A stretch of 64,000 nt of DNA, taken from assembly GCF_003012815.1 (NCBI RefSeq), contig NZ_PXYJ01000002.1:124001-188000 (forward strand). The letters are read 5' to 3'. The position numbers and the translations under genes were made by a program. A model generated the notes under the pieces. It was not told where the DNA came from. It saw nothing but the letters and a program-made list of their open reading frames with translations, and ran no database searches. Source of the DNA: Allosphingosinicella vermicomposti. GTDB lineage: Bacteria; Pseudomonadota; Alphaproteobacteria; Sphingomonadales; Sphingomonadaceae. Numbering within the stretch: position 1 is the stretch's first letter; each line of letters opens with the position of its first letter. Positions 41,269 to 50,944 of the stretch are shown piece after piece.

Positions 41269-41961
41269 TCAGTCCTCCAAAGCCTTTGCGACGACCGGCG
41301 CCACCTTTTCCACGATCTTGTCGATGCCCGCCGGATTGGGGTGGATCCTGTCCGGTAGCATCAGGTTTCGATCCGTGATCACGCCATCCAGGAAGAATGG
41401 GTAAAGCGCGGCATCATATTCGCGCGCCAATTCCGGGTAGATCGGATTAAAGCTCTCCGCATAGGCTTGGCCCATATTGGGCGCCGCGACCATTCCAGTC
41501 AGCATCACGTCGATATCGCGCTCTTTGAGGGTGCTCAGGATGGCATCCAAATTCTTGCGCGTGGCGGCGGGATCAAGGCCGCGCAGCATGTCGTTGCCGC
41601 CCAGGCCGACAACCACGAGGTCGGGCTTGCGCGGAAGCCCGTCGAGCGTAAAGGTCAGCCGCTGGAGGCCAGCCGAGCTCGTGTCGCCCGACACACCCGC
41701 ATTATGCACATAAGCGGGAATCCCCCGCGCTTCGAGCGCCCGCTCAAGCTCGAACGGGAAACTCTCATTCTGCTGAACGCCGTAGCCCGCATACAGGCTG
41801 TCGCCAAAGGCGAGGACGATCTTGTCACCAGCTTCGGGCCCCTTGGCAGCGGCGGGAGCAACCGCCTTATTCTCATTTCCCGGAGTTTCCGCCTCCGAAC
41901 AACCCGCGACCAGTTGGACAATCAGGAGCAAGGCCCCATAAAGACGGAAACTGCCATACAC
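41269..41961 (-). CDS. tesA: TesA-like SGNH esterase/lipase, lipoprotein
   Basis: A 230-residue SGNH hydrolase with a lipoprotein signal (LLLIVQLVAGC). The active-site blocks are IVLAFGDSLYAGYGV (Ser), AGVSGDTSSAGLQRL (Gly), VGLGGNDMLRG (Asn) and DRIHPNPAGI (Asp, His). It hydrolyses esters and thioesters at the envelope. I chose GTG 41961 because AGAGGG lies upstream and the lipobox then fits. It is divergent from the ABC genes by 28 bp, the tesA-ybbAP arrangement seen in many proteobacteria. Confidence 0.9.
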   Translation of the reverse strand: MYGSFRLYGALLLIVQLVAGCSEAETPGNENKAVAPAAAKGPEAGDKIVLAFGDSLYAGYGVQQNESFPFELERALEARGIPAYVHNAGVSGDTSSAGLQRLTFTLDGLPRKPDLVVVGLGGNDMLRGLDPAATRKNLDAILSTLKERDIDVMLTGMVAAPNMGQAYAESFNPIYPELAREYDAALYPFFLDGVITDRNLMLPDRIHPNPAGIDKIVEKVAPVVAKALED

Positions 41962-41989
41962 GGGAAAGCCCTCTTTGATGCACGGAACG

Positions 41990-42691
41990 ATGAGCGCTGA
42001 TATTGCCATTCGGGCGCGCAATGTCACCCTTTCCCTTGGATCGAAGGATGCGATGACGAGCATCCTGAAGGGGATCGACCTCGACATCGCGCGCGGCGAG
42101 AGCGTCGCGATCCTCGGGCCGTCGGGTTCCGGCAAATCGTCGCTCATGGCGATCCTGTCCGGTATCGAGCGGGCGAGCGGCGGCAGCGTCAGCGTCGCGG
42201 GCGTCGATTACACCCCGCTTGACGAAGATGCGCTGGCCCGCGCCCGCCGGGGCCGGATCGGCATCGTCCTCCAATCCTTCCACCTCCTCCCCACGATGAC
42301 CGCGCTCGAAAATGTCGCGGTGCCGCTGGAACTCGCCGGATCGAATGTGGCCTTTACGAAGGCGCAAGAAGAACTCACCGCCGTCGGCCTTGCCCACCGC
42401 CTCACCCACTACCCCTCGCAGCTCTCGGGCGGCGAGCAGCAACGCGTGGCCATCGCCCGCGCCATGGCGCCCGGCCCCGACATCATCTTCGCAGACGAGC
42501 CCACCGGCAATCTCGACGAAACGACAAGCCACGCCATCGTCGACCTGATTTTCGCGCGCAAGGCCTCGAACGGCGCCACCCTCATCATCATCACCCACGA
42601 CCCTGCCTTAGCCGATCGCTGCGACCGCATCATCGAGATGCGCGACGGCGCGATCGTCGCGGATCGCCGCACCTTGGCGGCGGCCGGCTGA
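41990..42691 (+). CDS. ABC transporter ATPase (YbbA/LolD type)
   Basis: A 233-residue ATPase with Walker A (LGPSGSGKSSLMAIL), the signature LSGGEQQRVAIARAM, Walker B (IIFADEPTGNLDE) and the switch His (IIITHDP). ATG 41990 is preferred; ATG 41978 is possible. It overlaps the permease gene by 1 bp and forms an MacB/YbbA-type transporter with it. Its role is uncertain; a link to lipid or lipoprotein handling is suggested by the tesA neighbour. Confidence 0.93.
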   Translation: MSADIAIRARNVTLSLGSKDAMTSILKGIDLDIARGESVAILGPSGSGKSSLMAILSGIERASGGSVSVAGVDYTPLDEDALARARRGRIGIVLQSFHLLPTMTALENVAVPLELAGSNVAFTKAQEELTAVGLAHRLTHYPSQLSGGEQQRVAIARAMAPGPDIIFADEPTGNLDETTSHAIVDLIFARKASNGATLIIITHDPALADRCDRIIEMRDGAIVADRRTLAAAG

Positions 42692-45213
42692 TGGCGCTCG
42701 GCTGGTCCGCATCGTGGAAGATCGCGCGGCGCGACCTTCAAGCGCGCTTGAAGGGCCTGCGCCTCCTCTTCATCTGCCTGTTCCTCGGCGTCGCGACGCT
42801 CGCGGCCATCGGCAGCCTCACCACCGCCATCACGTCGGAAATCAACGCGCAGGGCCAGGATATCCTCGGCGGCGACGTCGAAATCACCGTCAGCCAGCGC
42901 GAGGCATCGGCAGAGGAAAAAGCCGCTTTCACCCGCGAAGGCACGCTCAGCGAAACCATCCGCACCCGCGCAATGGTCAGCGCGGAAGGGGCAGGTAACG
43001 GCCCCGCCGCAATCCTCACCGAATTGAAGGGCGTCGACGCCCCCTATCCGCTCTACGGCAGCCTCACCCTCGCAGGCGGCAGCTACGCCCCGCTCCCCCC
43101 CACCGACATCCTCATCGATCGCGCGCTGGCCGATCGCCTGTCCGTCGCACCCGGCGCGACGCTCCGCTATGGCGAAGCCTCCTTCCGCGTCCGCGACATC
43201 ATCGCGAAGGAACCCGACCGCGTCGGCGAAGGCTTCACCCTCGGCCCCGTCGCCATCGTGTCGCTGGACGGCCTTCGCCGCACCGGCCTCCTCCAGCCCG
43301 GCGCCCTTTACGAAAGCAAATACCGCCTGAAGCTCGCCCCCGGCGCGGACGTAAAGGCCGCGTCCGAACGGATCGAGAAACAATTCGCAACCGCGGGCCT
43401 CGAAATCCGCGACCGCGATCGCGCCGCGCCGGGCGCCAGCCGCTTCATCGGCCGCATGGGCCAATTCCTCTCGCTCATCGGCCTCACCGCGCTCATCATC
43501 GCCGGCATCGGCGTCAGCAATGGCGTCGCCTCCTATCTCGCTTTGAAGCGGGGCGGCATCGCGACCTTGAAGGTACTCGGCGCCACGTCCGGCGATATAT
43601 CGCGCATCTACATGATGCAGATCGGCGCGGCGGCCGTTCTGGCCATCATCTGCGGCCTGATCGTCGGCAGCATCATTCCGATCGCGCTCATCGCCCTCTT
43701 CGGCGACGCTTTGCCCGTGCAGCCGGGCGCGTCCGTCTACCCGTTGCCGCTGGCCACCAGCGCCGCCTACGGCCTGCTCATCGCCTTCATCTTCACCCTG
43801 CCGCCCCTGGCCCGCGCCCGCACCCTCCCCGCCACCGCCCTGTTCCGGGCCGTTGTCGACCGGCGCGGCCGCTTCGATACGCGCACATGGCTGCTCGTCA
43901 GCGGCGCGACGCTTGCCATTATCGCCCTCGCCTTGCTCACCGCGCGGGAGCCGATCTTCTCCGCCTCCGTGCTTGGCGCGACGGCTGCCACCCTGCTTCT
44001 CCTGATGGGCATCGGCTGGGCCGTGCGCCGCATCGCCGCCCGCCTGCCCCGCGCGCGCCGCCCGCTCATCCGCCTTGCCATCACGGGCCTCTACCGCCCC
44101 GGCGCGCAAACGGTCGCGCTCGTCATCGCGCTCGGCCTCGGCCTCACCCTCTTCGTCACTTTGGCGGCGATCCAGACGAGCATCACCAGCGAAATCACCC
44201 GCACCGTTCCGAAACAGGCGCCCGACCAGTTCGTCCTCGACATTCCGGGGACTGAAGGCGCCCGCTTCACCTCCACCGTAAAGGCCGCCGCGCCCGACGC
44301 GGACGTCAACCTCGTCCCCAATCTGCGCGGCACGATCACCGCTTATGGCAACACCCGCGTCGCAGACTTGCAGGAATTGCCGGAAGGCGCCTGGTTCCTG
44401 CGCGGCGAGCGCGGCATCACCTATAGCGACACGATACCCGAAGACAGCGATCTCACCGCCGGAACGTGGTGGGCCAGGGACTATGCCGGGCCGCCCCTCG
44501 TCTCGCTCGATGAATATGCGGCAGGGGTGCTGGGCATCGGCGTTGGCGATACACTGACCGTCAGCGTGCTCGGCCGCGAAATCCCGGCCCGCGTGGCCTC
44601 ACTCCGTAAGGTCAATTGGGACTCGATGGGCCTCAACTACGTGCTGGTCCTTTCGCCCAGCGCCTTGCAGGGCGCGCCCCACACCTTCGCCGCCACGATC
44701 AGTATGGAAAGCGCCGCTCAGGGCGCCGTCACCCGCGCGCTTCTCGCCGCCTTCCCGTCCATTTCCGTCATCGATGTCGGCGAAGTGATCGGACAGGTAT
44801 CGGCAATCCTCGATCAGATGTCGGTCGCCATCGCGCTCGCCGGATCGATCACGATCCTTGCCGGCATTGCGGTGCTGATCGGCGCCATCGCCGCCTCCCG
44901 CCAGGCGCGCAGCTATGACAGCGTGATTTTAAAGACCCTGGGTGCAACGCGCGGGCAGATCCTCGCCGCGCAGCTCATCGAATATGCCCTGCTTGCCGCC
45001 CTTCTCGCCGTCGTCGCTCTGGGCCTCGGCCTTGCCGCCGCTTATGTCGTGGTCGTGCAGATTTTCGAATTCGGCTGGGCCCCCGATTGGGGCGTTGTCG
45101 CTTCGACGCTCGGCGTGGGCGGCGCGCTGACGCTTGCCATCGGTCTTGCCGGATCGATCCCGATCATGTCGATCCGCCCCGCCGCCGCGCTTCGGCAATT
45201 GCAGGCGGCGTGA
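42691..45213 (+). CDS. ABC transporter permease (YbbP/FtsX family)
   Basis: An 840-residue membrane protein with two FtsX-type permease domains (near 250-360 and 720-830) and large periplasmic parts, the YbbP layout with about ten membrane segments. It begins WKIARRDLQARLKGLRLL; the C-terminal domain contains RSYDSVILKTLGATRGQILA. It pairs with the ATPase encoded immediately upstream. Confidence 0.92.
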   Translation: MALGWSASWKIARRDLQARLKGLRLLFICLFLGVATLAAIGSLTTAITSEINAQGQDILGGDVEITVSQREASAEEKAAFTREGTLSETIRTRAMVSAEGAGNGPAAILTELKGVDAPYPLYGSLTLAGGSYAPLPPTDILIDRALADRLSVAPGATLRYGEASFRVRDIIAKEPDRVGEGFTLGPVAIVSLDGLRRTGLLQPGALYESKYRLKLAPGADVKAASERIEKQFATAGLEIRDRDRAAPGASRFIGRMGQFLSLIGLTALIIAGIGVSNGVASYLALKRGGIATLKVLGATSGDISRIYMMQIGAAAVLAIICGLIVGSIIPIALIALFGDALPVQPGASVYPLPLATSAAYGLLIAFIFTLPPLARARTLPATALFRAVVDRRGRFDTRTWLLVSGATLAIIALALLTAREPIFSASVLGATAATLLLLMGIGWAVRRIAARLPRARRPLIRLAITGLYRPGAQTVALVIALGLGLTLFVTLAAIQTSITSEITRTVPKQAPDQFVLDIPGTEGARFTSTVKAAAPDADVNLVPNLRGTITAYGNTRVADLQELPEGAWFLRGERGITYSDTIPEDSDLTAGTWWARDYAGPPLVSLDEYAAGVLGIGVGDTLTVSVLGREIPARVASLRKVNWDSMGLNYVLVLSPSALQGAPHTFAATISMESAAQGAVTRALLAAFPSISVIDVGEVIGQVSAILDQMSVAIALAGSITILAGIAVLIGAIAASRQARSYDSVILKTLGATRGQILAAQLIEYALLAALLAVVALGLGLAAAYVVVVQIFEFGWAPDWGVVASTLGVGGALTLAIGLAGSIPIMSIRPAAALRQLQAA

Positions 45214-46652
45214 TGGGCGCGCGCGCGATCTTTGCCAGCTGCGCGGCCCTTTTTCTCCTCGCCTCCTGCGGAGAACAGGAAAGCGGCCCGATCATCGCCA
45301 GCGCGATTGGCGGCGCGCCCGAACGGCTCAACCCCAATCTTCGCTCGCTCGACACACCATCGGCGCTGCTCCTCGAAAACGCCGCGCAGGGTCTGGTCCG
45401 CTTCGACGCGGCGGGCCAGCTGGAGCCCGGCCTCGCGCAAAGCTGGATCGTGTCCGACGATGGCCTGCGCTACACCTTCCGCCTCGCCCGCGTAACGTGG
45501 GAAGATGGCAGCCGGGTCACCGCAGAGCAGGTTGTCCAGCGTCTGCGCGCCGCAAGCAGCCGGGCGAGCCGCAACCCATTGAAGAACCTCCTCGGCGCCA
45601 TCGACGAAATCGTGGCGATGACGGACGATGTTCTGGAAATCAGTCTGAAGGCGCCGCGCCCCGCGATCCTGCAACTCCTCGCCCAGCCCGAAATGGCGGT
45701 CCTTCGCGCGAACCAGGGCACCGGCCCCTATCGCGCCGACATGCAGGGCGGCCTCGTCCTCCTGCGTCAACCGGATGGCCTGGATGAGGAAGAGCAGGAC
45801 AATGCCCTCCACCCCGTCCAGCTGCGCGGCGAAAAGGCGGGCGTCGCCATCGCCCGGTTCGCCGCCCAGGATTCCGATTTCGTCACCGGCGGCACGATGG
45901 GCGATCTCCCCTTGCTTCGCGTCGCCCGGGTGGCGACGGGCACGCAGCGCTTCGATCCCGCCAACGGCCTCTTCGGCCTCGCCTTCGAACGGCTGGAAGG
46001 CCCCTGGTCCAGCCCCGCCGCGCGCCAAGCCTTGTCCATGGCGATCGACCGCGGCAGCCTCGCCACCCGCCTGCAAGTCCCGGAATTCCGGCCCCGCGCG
46101 ACCCTCGTTCCGGACGGGATTGACGAACTTCCCCAGCCGGCCTCTCCGGCCTGGGCTGGCGCGCCGATCGAACAGCGGCGGACGTTCGCCCGTCAATCGC
46201 TTGCGGGGTTGGACAGTGGGGCGCGGCTACGGGTGCGCGTAGCCGTGCCACAGGGCCCCGGCTATCGCCTGATCCTCGCCCATCTCAGCCGGGATTGGCG
46301 CGCCATCGGTGTCGAAACCATCGCCGTCGCCCCCGACGCACCGGCCGATCTTCGCCTTATCGATGCCATCGCCCCCGCAACGCTCGCCACCTGGTATCTG
46401 CGCCGCTTTTCCTGTGAGATCAGCCCGGTCTGCGACGGCGCGGTCGATACAATTCTGGCCGACGCCCGCGCCACGCCGAATATTGCGGAGCGCTCTACGC
46501 TCTTGGCCAATGCCGACCGGCAATTGACCGACGCGGCTTTCTACCTGCCCTTGGGATCGCCCATCCGCTGGTCGCTCGTCTCGCAGCGACTGAACGGTTT
46601 CCGCCCCAATGCGTTCGCGCGTCACCCGTTGAGTGAACTCATCGACCGCTAA
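45213..46652 (+). CDS. ABC-type peptide/solute-binding lipoprotein (SBP_bac_5)
   Basis: A 479-residue lipoprotein (lipobox LLASCGEQ) of the extracellular solute-binding protein family 5. It has the early GGAPERLNPNLRSLDTPSAL segment and EPGLAQSWIVSDDGLRYTFR, typical of oligopeptide-binding proteins. Its ATG overlaps the permease stop. No peptide permease genes are adjacent, so the substrate and partner are unknown. Confidence 0.85.
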   Translation: MGARAIFASCAALFLLASCGEQESGPIIASAIGGAPERLNPNLRSLDTPSALLLENAAQGLVRFDAAGQLEPGLAQSWIVSDDGLRYTFRLARVTWEDGSRVTAEQVVQRLRAASSRASRNPLKNLLGAIDEIVAMTDDVLEISLKAPRPAILQLLAQPEMAVLRANQGTGPYRADMQGGLVLLRQPDGLDEEEQDNALHPVQLRGEKAGVAIARFAAQDSDFVTGGTMGDLPLLRVARVATGTQRFDPANGLFGLAFERLEGPWSSPAARQALSMAIDRGSLATRLQVPEFRPRATLVPDGIDELPQPASPAWAGAPIEQRRTFARQSLAGLDSGARLRVRVAVPQGPGYRLILAHLSRDWRAIGVETIAVAPDAPADLRLIDAIAPATLATWYLRRFSCEISPVCDGAVDTILADARATPNIAERSTLLANADRQLTDAAFYLPLGSPIRWSLVSQRLNGFRPNAFARHPLSELIDR

Positions 46653-46663
46653 CTGGAGCCACA

Positions 46664-47095
46664 ATGCCTACACAGGACGATTTCGACAGGATCGCAAGCC
46701 AGCTCCCCGTCGGGCGCGACCCCCTTTCCGTCCGGCGTCGGCTGGAGGCGGTTGAAGGCGTGCTGGAACGGATGTTCGTCGTGCCCGGCATCAATCGGCC
46801 CGTCGGTCTCGATTCCATCGTCGGCCTCGTGCCGGTGGTCGGGGACATCATCACCGCATCGATGGGCGCCTGGCTCGTCTGGGAAGCTCGCAATCTCGGC
46901 ATGTCCAAATGGCATCTGGCGCGGATGGCGGGCAATGTCGGCGTCGATACATTGATCGGCGCGATCCCGCTGGTCGGCGACATCTTCGACTTCGCCTTCC
47001 GCTCGAATACGCGGAATCTGCGGATTTTGAAAAAGTGGCTCGACAAAAATCACCCCGCGACGATGGTGGTCGAGGGTGAGGTGGTCGCGCGCTGA
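46664..47095 (+). CDS. DUF4112 protein
   Basis: A 143-residue protein of the DUF4112 family with two short hydrophobic segments, each containing the pattern V-G-D-I (LVPVVGDIITASMGAWLVW and IPLVGDIFDFAFRS). The function is unknown. It follows the solute-binding gene by 11 bp. Confidence 0.88.
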   Translation: MPTQDDFDRIASQLPVGRDPLSVRRRLEAVEGVLERMFVVPGINRPVGLDSIVGLVPVVGDIITASMGAWLVWEARNLGMSKWHLARMAGNVGVDTLIGAIPLVGDIFDFAFRSNTRNLRILKKWLDKNHPATMVVEGEVVAR

Positions 47096-47099
47096 TCCT

Positions 47100-47636
47100 C
47101 TAGCGGCGACGGGTCACTATCATTAGGATCACGGCGACCGCCAGCGACTTCAGGATCGCGCCCGGTAGGAAGGGCAGTAGCCCGTCCTGTATCGCCGCAT
47201 GGCGCCCCACGCTGGTCGACAGCCACAAGGCGCCGGGGATCAGACATATGGCGTGGCCGATAAGCGCCGCCACGAAAGCGTGGACCGGCTTGCGGCCGTT
47301 CCAGCCCTGCTGCGTCAGCCAGCCCATAGCAAGCGCGGCCAGCGGAAACCCGGCCAGATAGCCAGCGGTCGGCCCCAGGAAGCGCTGCCAGCCCCCTGCC
47401 CCGCCCGAAAAGACTGGCAGCCCAAGGGCGCCAAGGGCGAGCCAGATGAGGACGGTCAGCGCACCAAGGCGCCAGCCGAGCAAGGCGCCGGTGAGGAGCA
47501 CGGCCAGTGTCTGCAGCGTGAATGGAACAGGCTCGACCGGAATTTCAACCCGCGATGAAAAGGTGAGCGCCGCGACGCCTGCTGTCATGACAATGGCGCG
47601 CGCGACCGGGCTGCGGAAAGCGAGAGGCGGTTTCAT
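47100..47636 (-). CDS. bioY: Biotin transporter BioY
   Basis: A 178-residue S-component of an energy-coupling-factor transporter with about six membrane segments. BioY features are VPFTLQTLAVLLTGALLGWR and FLGPTAGYLAGFPLAALAMG. No bioM or bioN genes are nearby, so it may work alone or with a remote ECF module. It is encoded 4 bp from the end of the acyl-CoA dehydrogenase gene on the same strand. Confidence 0.93.
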   Translation of the reverse strand: MKPPLAFRSPVARAIVMTAGVAALTFSSRVEIPVEPVPFTLQTLAVLLTGALLGWRLGALTVLIWLALGALGLPVFSGGAGGWQRFLGPTAGYLAGFPLAALAMGWLTQQGWNGRKPVHAFVAALIGHAICLIPGALWLSTSVGRHAAIQDGLLPFLPGAILKSLAVAVILMIVTRRR

Positions 47637-47640
47637 TGGC

Positions 47641-49368
47641 TCAGGCCGTAAAAGCTTCGGCAGGAATCGAATAGAGGATATCGGCCGACGCCCGCGCCGC
47701 GGGCTCCAGCCCCAAAGCCTCCGGCACGATCTGGTCGAGATAAAAGCGCGCCGCTGCCGTCTTCATGGCAAGAAAAGCGGGATCGGCATCGCTCCCCTCA
47801 ACCGCCGCCAGCTGCCGCGCCATCAGCCAGCCCGCCGTCGCGACCGACAGCATATTGAGGAACGGGTAGGAACCAACGAGCCGGTCGTCCACGGACGCCT
47901 GCGCCATGTGAGCCGCAACGCCCTCCACGGCATCGACAAGGGCTGTCAGCGCCGCTTCGCCCTTCGCGTCAGCGCGGATGTCGGCCATCAGCCGCGCAAA
48001 GACCGCGCCGCCCTCCAGCCCCAGCTTGCGGCCGACAAGGTCCGCCGCCTGAATGCCGTTCGTGCCTTCATAGATCGGCGTGATGCGGGCATCGCGATAA
48101 TGCTGGGCGGCGCCGGTTTCCTCGATAAAGCCCATGCCGCCATGCACCTGCACACCTAGGCTCGCCACCTCAACGCCGATATCGGTGCCATAGGCCTTGA
48201 CCAGCGGCGTCAGCAGATCGACCCGCGCCTGCGCGCCCTCGATGCCGAGCCCCGCGCGATCGACCTGCCCCACCGCATAATAAGTCAATGCCCGCGCCGC
48301 CTGCGTAAGCGCCTTCATGCGCATCAACATGCGGCGCACATCGGGATGCTCGACGATCGCCACCGGCTCGCGGCTCGGCCCGCCCGCCCGCGCCGATTGC
48401 ACGCGGCCCAGCGCGTAAGCGACCGCCTTTTGCGTCGCCCGCTCGGCCACCGACACGCCTTGCAGGCCGACATTCAGGCGCGCATTGTTCATCATCGTGA
48501 ACATGGCGCGCATGCCGCCGCACTCCTCGCCGATCAGATAGCCGACGCACTTCCCTTCATCGCCATAAGACATGACGCAAGTGGGCGAGGCGTGGATGCC
48601 GAGCTTGTGCTCGATCGAAACGCAGCGCAGGTCGTTGCGCGCACCGACACTGCCGTCGTCGTTCAGAAGGAATTTCGGCACTAAGAACAGCGAAATGCCC
48701 TTCGTCCCCGCAGGGGCATCGGGCGTGCGGGCAAGGACGAGGTGGACGATATTGTCCGCCAGATCATGCTCGCCCCAGGTGATGAAGATTTTCTGCCCCT
48801 CGATCCGATAGGTGCCGTCATCCTGCCGCACCGCCTTGGCTTTGAGCGCGCCCACATCCGAACCCGCCTGCGGCTCGGTCAGGTTCATCGTGCCGCTCCA
48901 CTCGCCCGTGACAAGCTTGGGCAGCCAGATGTCCTGCAATTCTTTAGAGCCGTGATGCTTCAGCGCCTCGATCGCGCCCGGCGTCAGCATGTTGATGAGC
49001 GAGAAGCCAAGGTTCGCGCTGCCGAGATCCTCAAGCACCACCGTGGCGAGGATCTGCGGCAATCCCTGCCCGCCATGGCTCTCCGGCCCGGCCAGCGATC
49101 CCCATCCGCCCTCGACATAGGCCCGATAAGCAGCCTTGAATCCATCCGGCAAAGTCACGCCATTTGGCGACCATTTCGCGCCTTCTGTGTCGCCAATCCG
49201 GTCCAAAGGCGCGAATTCTCCCGCCGCGAGCGCGCCAACGCCCTCCAAAATCGCGTCGGAAAGCTCTTCCGACAGCTCGGAAAAGGCGTTTTCACCGCTC
49301 AAATCCTGCATTTTCACGATGGTTTTGAGGATGAATTTCTGGTCTTCGATCGGCGGCGTGTAGGTCAT
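47641..49368 (-). CDS. Acyl-CoA dehydrogenase (long type, about 575 aa)
   Basis: A 575-residue FAD-dependent dehydrogenase. It has an N-terminal extension (MTYTPPIEDQKFILKTIVKM), the FAD/substrate signature TGEWSGTMNLTEPQAGSDVG, and CVGYLIGEECGGMRAMFTMM. The catalytic base region is near TPIYEGTNGIQAADLVGRKL. The extra C-terminal domain matches the long alphaproteobacterial acyl-CoA dehydrogenases. Chain-length preference cannot be read from sequence. Confidence 0.92.
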   Translation of the reverse strand: MTYTPPIEDQKFILKTIVKMQDLSGENAFSELSEELSDAILEGVGALAAGEFAPLDRIGDTEGAKWSPNGVTLPDGFKAAYRAYVEGGWGSLAGPESHGGQGLPQILATVVLEDLGSANLGFSLINMLTPGAIEALKHHGSKELQDIWLPKLVTGEWSGTMNLTEPQAGSDVGALKAKAVRQDDGTYRIEGQKIFITWGEHDLADNIVHLVLARTPDAPAGTKGISLFLVPKFLLNDDGSVGARNDLRCVSIEHKLGIHASPTCVMSYGDEGKCVGYLIGEECGGMRAMFTMMNNARLNVGLQGVSVAERATQKAVAYALGRVQSARAGGPSREPVAIVEHPDVRRMLMRMKALTQAARALTYYAVGQVDRAGLGIEGAQARVDLLTPLVKAYGTDIGVEVASLGVQVHGGMGFIEETGAAQHYRDARITPIYEGTNGIQAADLVGRKLGLEGGAVFARLMADIRADAKGEAALTALVDAVEGVAAHMAQASVDDRLVGSYPFLNMLSVATAGWLMARQLAAVEGSDADPAFLAMKTAAARFYLDQIVPEALGLEPAARASADILYSIPAEAFTA

Positions 49369-49419
49369 GACTTTCCTGGCGATCTTGCACTGTTTCTCCC
49401 CGCGCTATAGCCCGCGAAA

Positions 49420-50352
49420 GTGACCGCGCAAAACACCCTCGTTCGCCCCTACGGCAAGGCCGCCATCGCCGAAGCCGCGGCGCTGATCGCGCAGGGATTC
49501 CCGGTCGCCATTCCGACCGAAACCGTCTACGGCCTCGCCGCCGACGCAACCTCCGGAGATGCCGTTGCCCGCATCTACGAAGCGAAGGGCCGCCCCTCCT
49601 TCAACCCGCTGATTGTGCATGTAGCTGACCTTGCAGCTGCGGAGCGCATCGCGCTGTTCGACGACCTCGCCCGCTCTCTCGCCCAGCGTTTCTGGCCCGG
49701 CCCGCTCACCCTCGTCCTCCCCCTGCGGGAAGGCGCAGGCATTGCCCCACTTGTTACGGCCGGCCTACCCACAATCGCCCTCCGTGTTCCCGCTCATCCC
49801 GCGATGCGCGATCTCCTTGTCGCCACGGGTAAACCGCTTGCGGCGCCCTCGGCTAATGCCAGCGGCCGGATCAGCGCCACTTGTGCCGAACATGTGCTGG
49901 CTACCCTGGCTGGCCGCATTCCGATGATCGTCGACGCTGGCTCTACGCAGGTCGGGCTGGAATCGACCATCGTCGCGATCACCAACGGCATGGCGCGGCT
50001 CTTGCGCCCCGGACCACTAGTCGAAGCCGATATCGGCATTTCGCTGGGCGCAGGATCGGATAGGATCGAGGCGCCCGGTCAGATGTCCAGCCATTACGCG
50101 CCGGACAAGCCGCTGAGACTCAATGTCATCGAAAGCGAGCCCGACGAATGGCTGATCGGTTTCGGCCCCGTCAAAGGCCATGCCAGCCTCAGCGAAAAGG
50201 GCGACCTGATCGAAGCGGCCGCCCGGCTATTTGACGCGTTGCATGAAGCCGAAGCGCAATCGCTGCCGCGGATTGCCGTCGCTCCGATCCCGGAGGAGGG
50301 CCTCGGTCAGGCGATCAACGACCGACTGAAACGCGCGGCCGCTCCTCGCTAA
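49420..50352 (+). CDS. L-threonylcarbamoyladenylate synthase (Sua5/TsaC)
   Basis: A 310-residue enzyme that makes threonylcarbamoyl-AMP for the t6A37 modification of tRNAs reading ANN codons. The YrdC domain (about 5-200) shows GFPVAIPTETVYGLAADATS, the KGRPSFNPLIVHV nucleotide site and APSANASGRISAT. The C-terminal Sua5 domain starts near PGQMSSHYAPDKPLRLNV. It uses a GTG start. Confidence 0.95.
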   Translation: MTAQNTLVRPYGKAAIAEAAALIAQGFPVAIPTETVYGLAADATSGDAVARIYEAKGRPSFNPLIVHVADLAAAERIALFDDLARSLAQRFWPGPLTLVLPLREGAGIAPLVTAGLPTIALRVPAHPAMRDLLVATGKPLAAPSANASGRISATCAEHVLATLAGRIPMIVDAGSTQVGLESTIVAITNGMARLLRPGPLVEADIGISLGAGSDRIEAPGQMSSHYAPDKPLRLNVIESEPDEWLIGFGPVKGHASLSEKGDLIEAAARLFDALHEAEAQSLPRIAVAPIPEEGLGQAINDRLKRAAAPR

Positions 50353-50357
50353 CCCCC

Positions 50358-50897
50358 TCAGGCTTGCGCCTTCGCCCGCGCTGCGAAACTCTTGCGGAGC
50401 TTCTGCAATTTCGGTGGGATGACGGCGAGGCAGTAGGGATTGCGCTGGCCTTCCCCCTCCCAATAGGCCTGGTGATAATCTTCCGCCGGATACCAGTCCG
50501 AAAGCGGCTCGATCGCCGTCACGATTGGATCTGGCCAACCGGATTGATTGCGCGCGATCGCAGCTTCGGCCGCAGCCTTCTGCGCTTCATCATGAGGGAA
50601 GATGGCCGAGCGATATTGCGTGCCGACGTCATTACCCTGCCGATTGAGCGTCGTCGGATCGTGTGTCGCAAAGAAGATATCAAGCAGATCGTCATAAGAA
50701 AGTACGTCCGCATCATAGGTGATCCGGATCGCCTCGGCATGGCCCGTATCGCCGCCGCAAACCTGTTCGTAGGTGGGATTGGGGACCATGCCGCCGATAT
50801 AGCCGCTATCGACCTTGCTGACGCCGATCACGTCATTGAACACCGCCTCGGTGCACCAAAAGCATCCACCTGCAAACGTCGCGACTTGATCGGCCAT
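50358..50897 (-). CDS. msrA: Peptide-methionine (S)-S-oxide reductase MsrA
   Basis: A 179-residue MsrA. The catalytic Cys12 is in [35 protein letters not shown] and [20 protein letters not shown] are family hallmarks. It repairs oxidised methionine. It is convergent with the Sua5 gene by 5 bp. Confidence 0.96.
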   Translation of the reverse strand: MADQVATFAGGCFWCTEAVFNDVIGVSKVDSGYIGGMVPNPTYEQVCGGDTGHAEAIRITYDADVLSYDDLLDIFFATHDPTTLNRQGNDVGTQYRSAIFPHDEAQKAAAEAAIARNQSGWPDPIVTAIEPLSDWYPAEDYHQAYWEGEGQRNPYCLAVIPPKLQKLRKSFAARAKAQA

Positions 50898-50944
50898 TCA
50901 ATATCTCCTTGCTGGAGATGCACATAGGAAGCGGCCGCGAAAAG

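Noticed and set aside
42409-44109. A 566-residue minus-strand ORF opposite the ABC permease
   Set aside because: A high-GC antisense shadow; the Ala/Gly/Arg-rich product has no domains and the plus-strand permease is certain.
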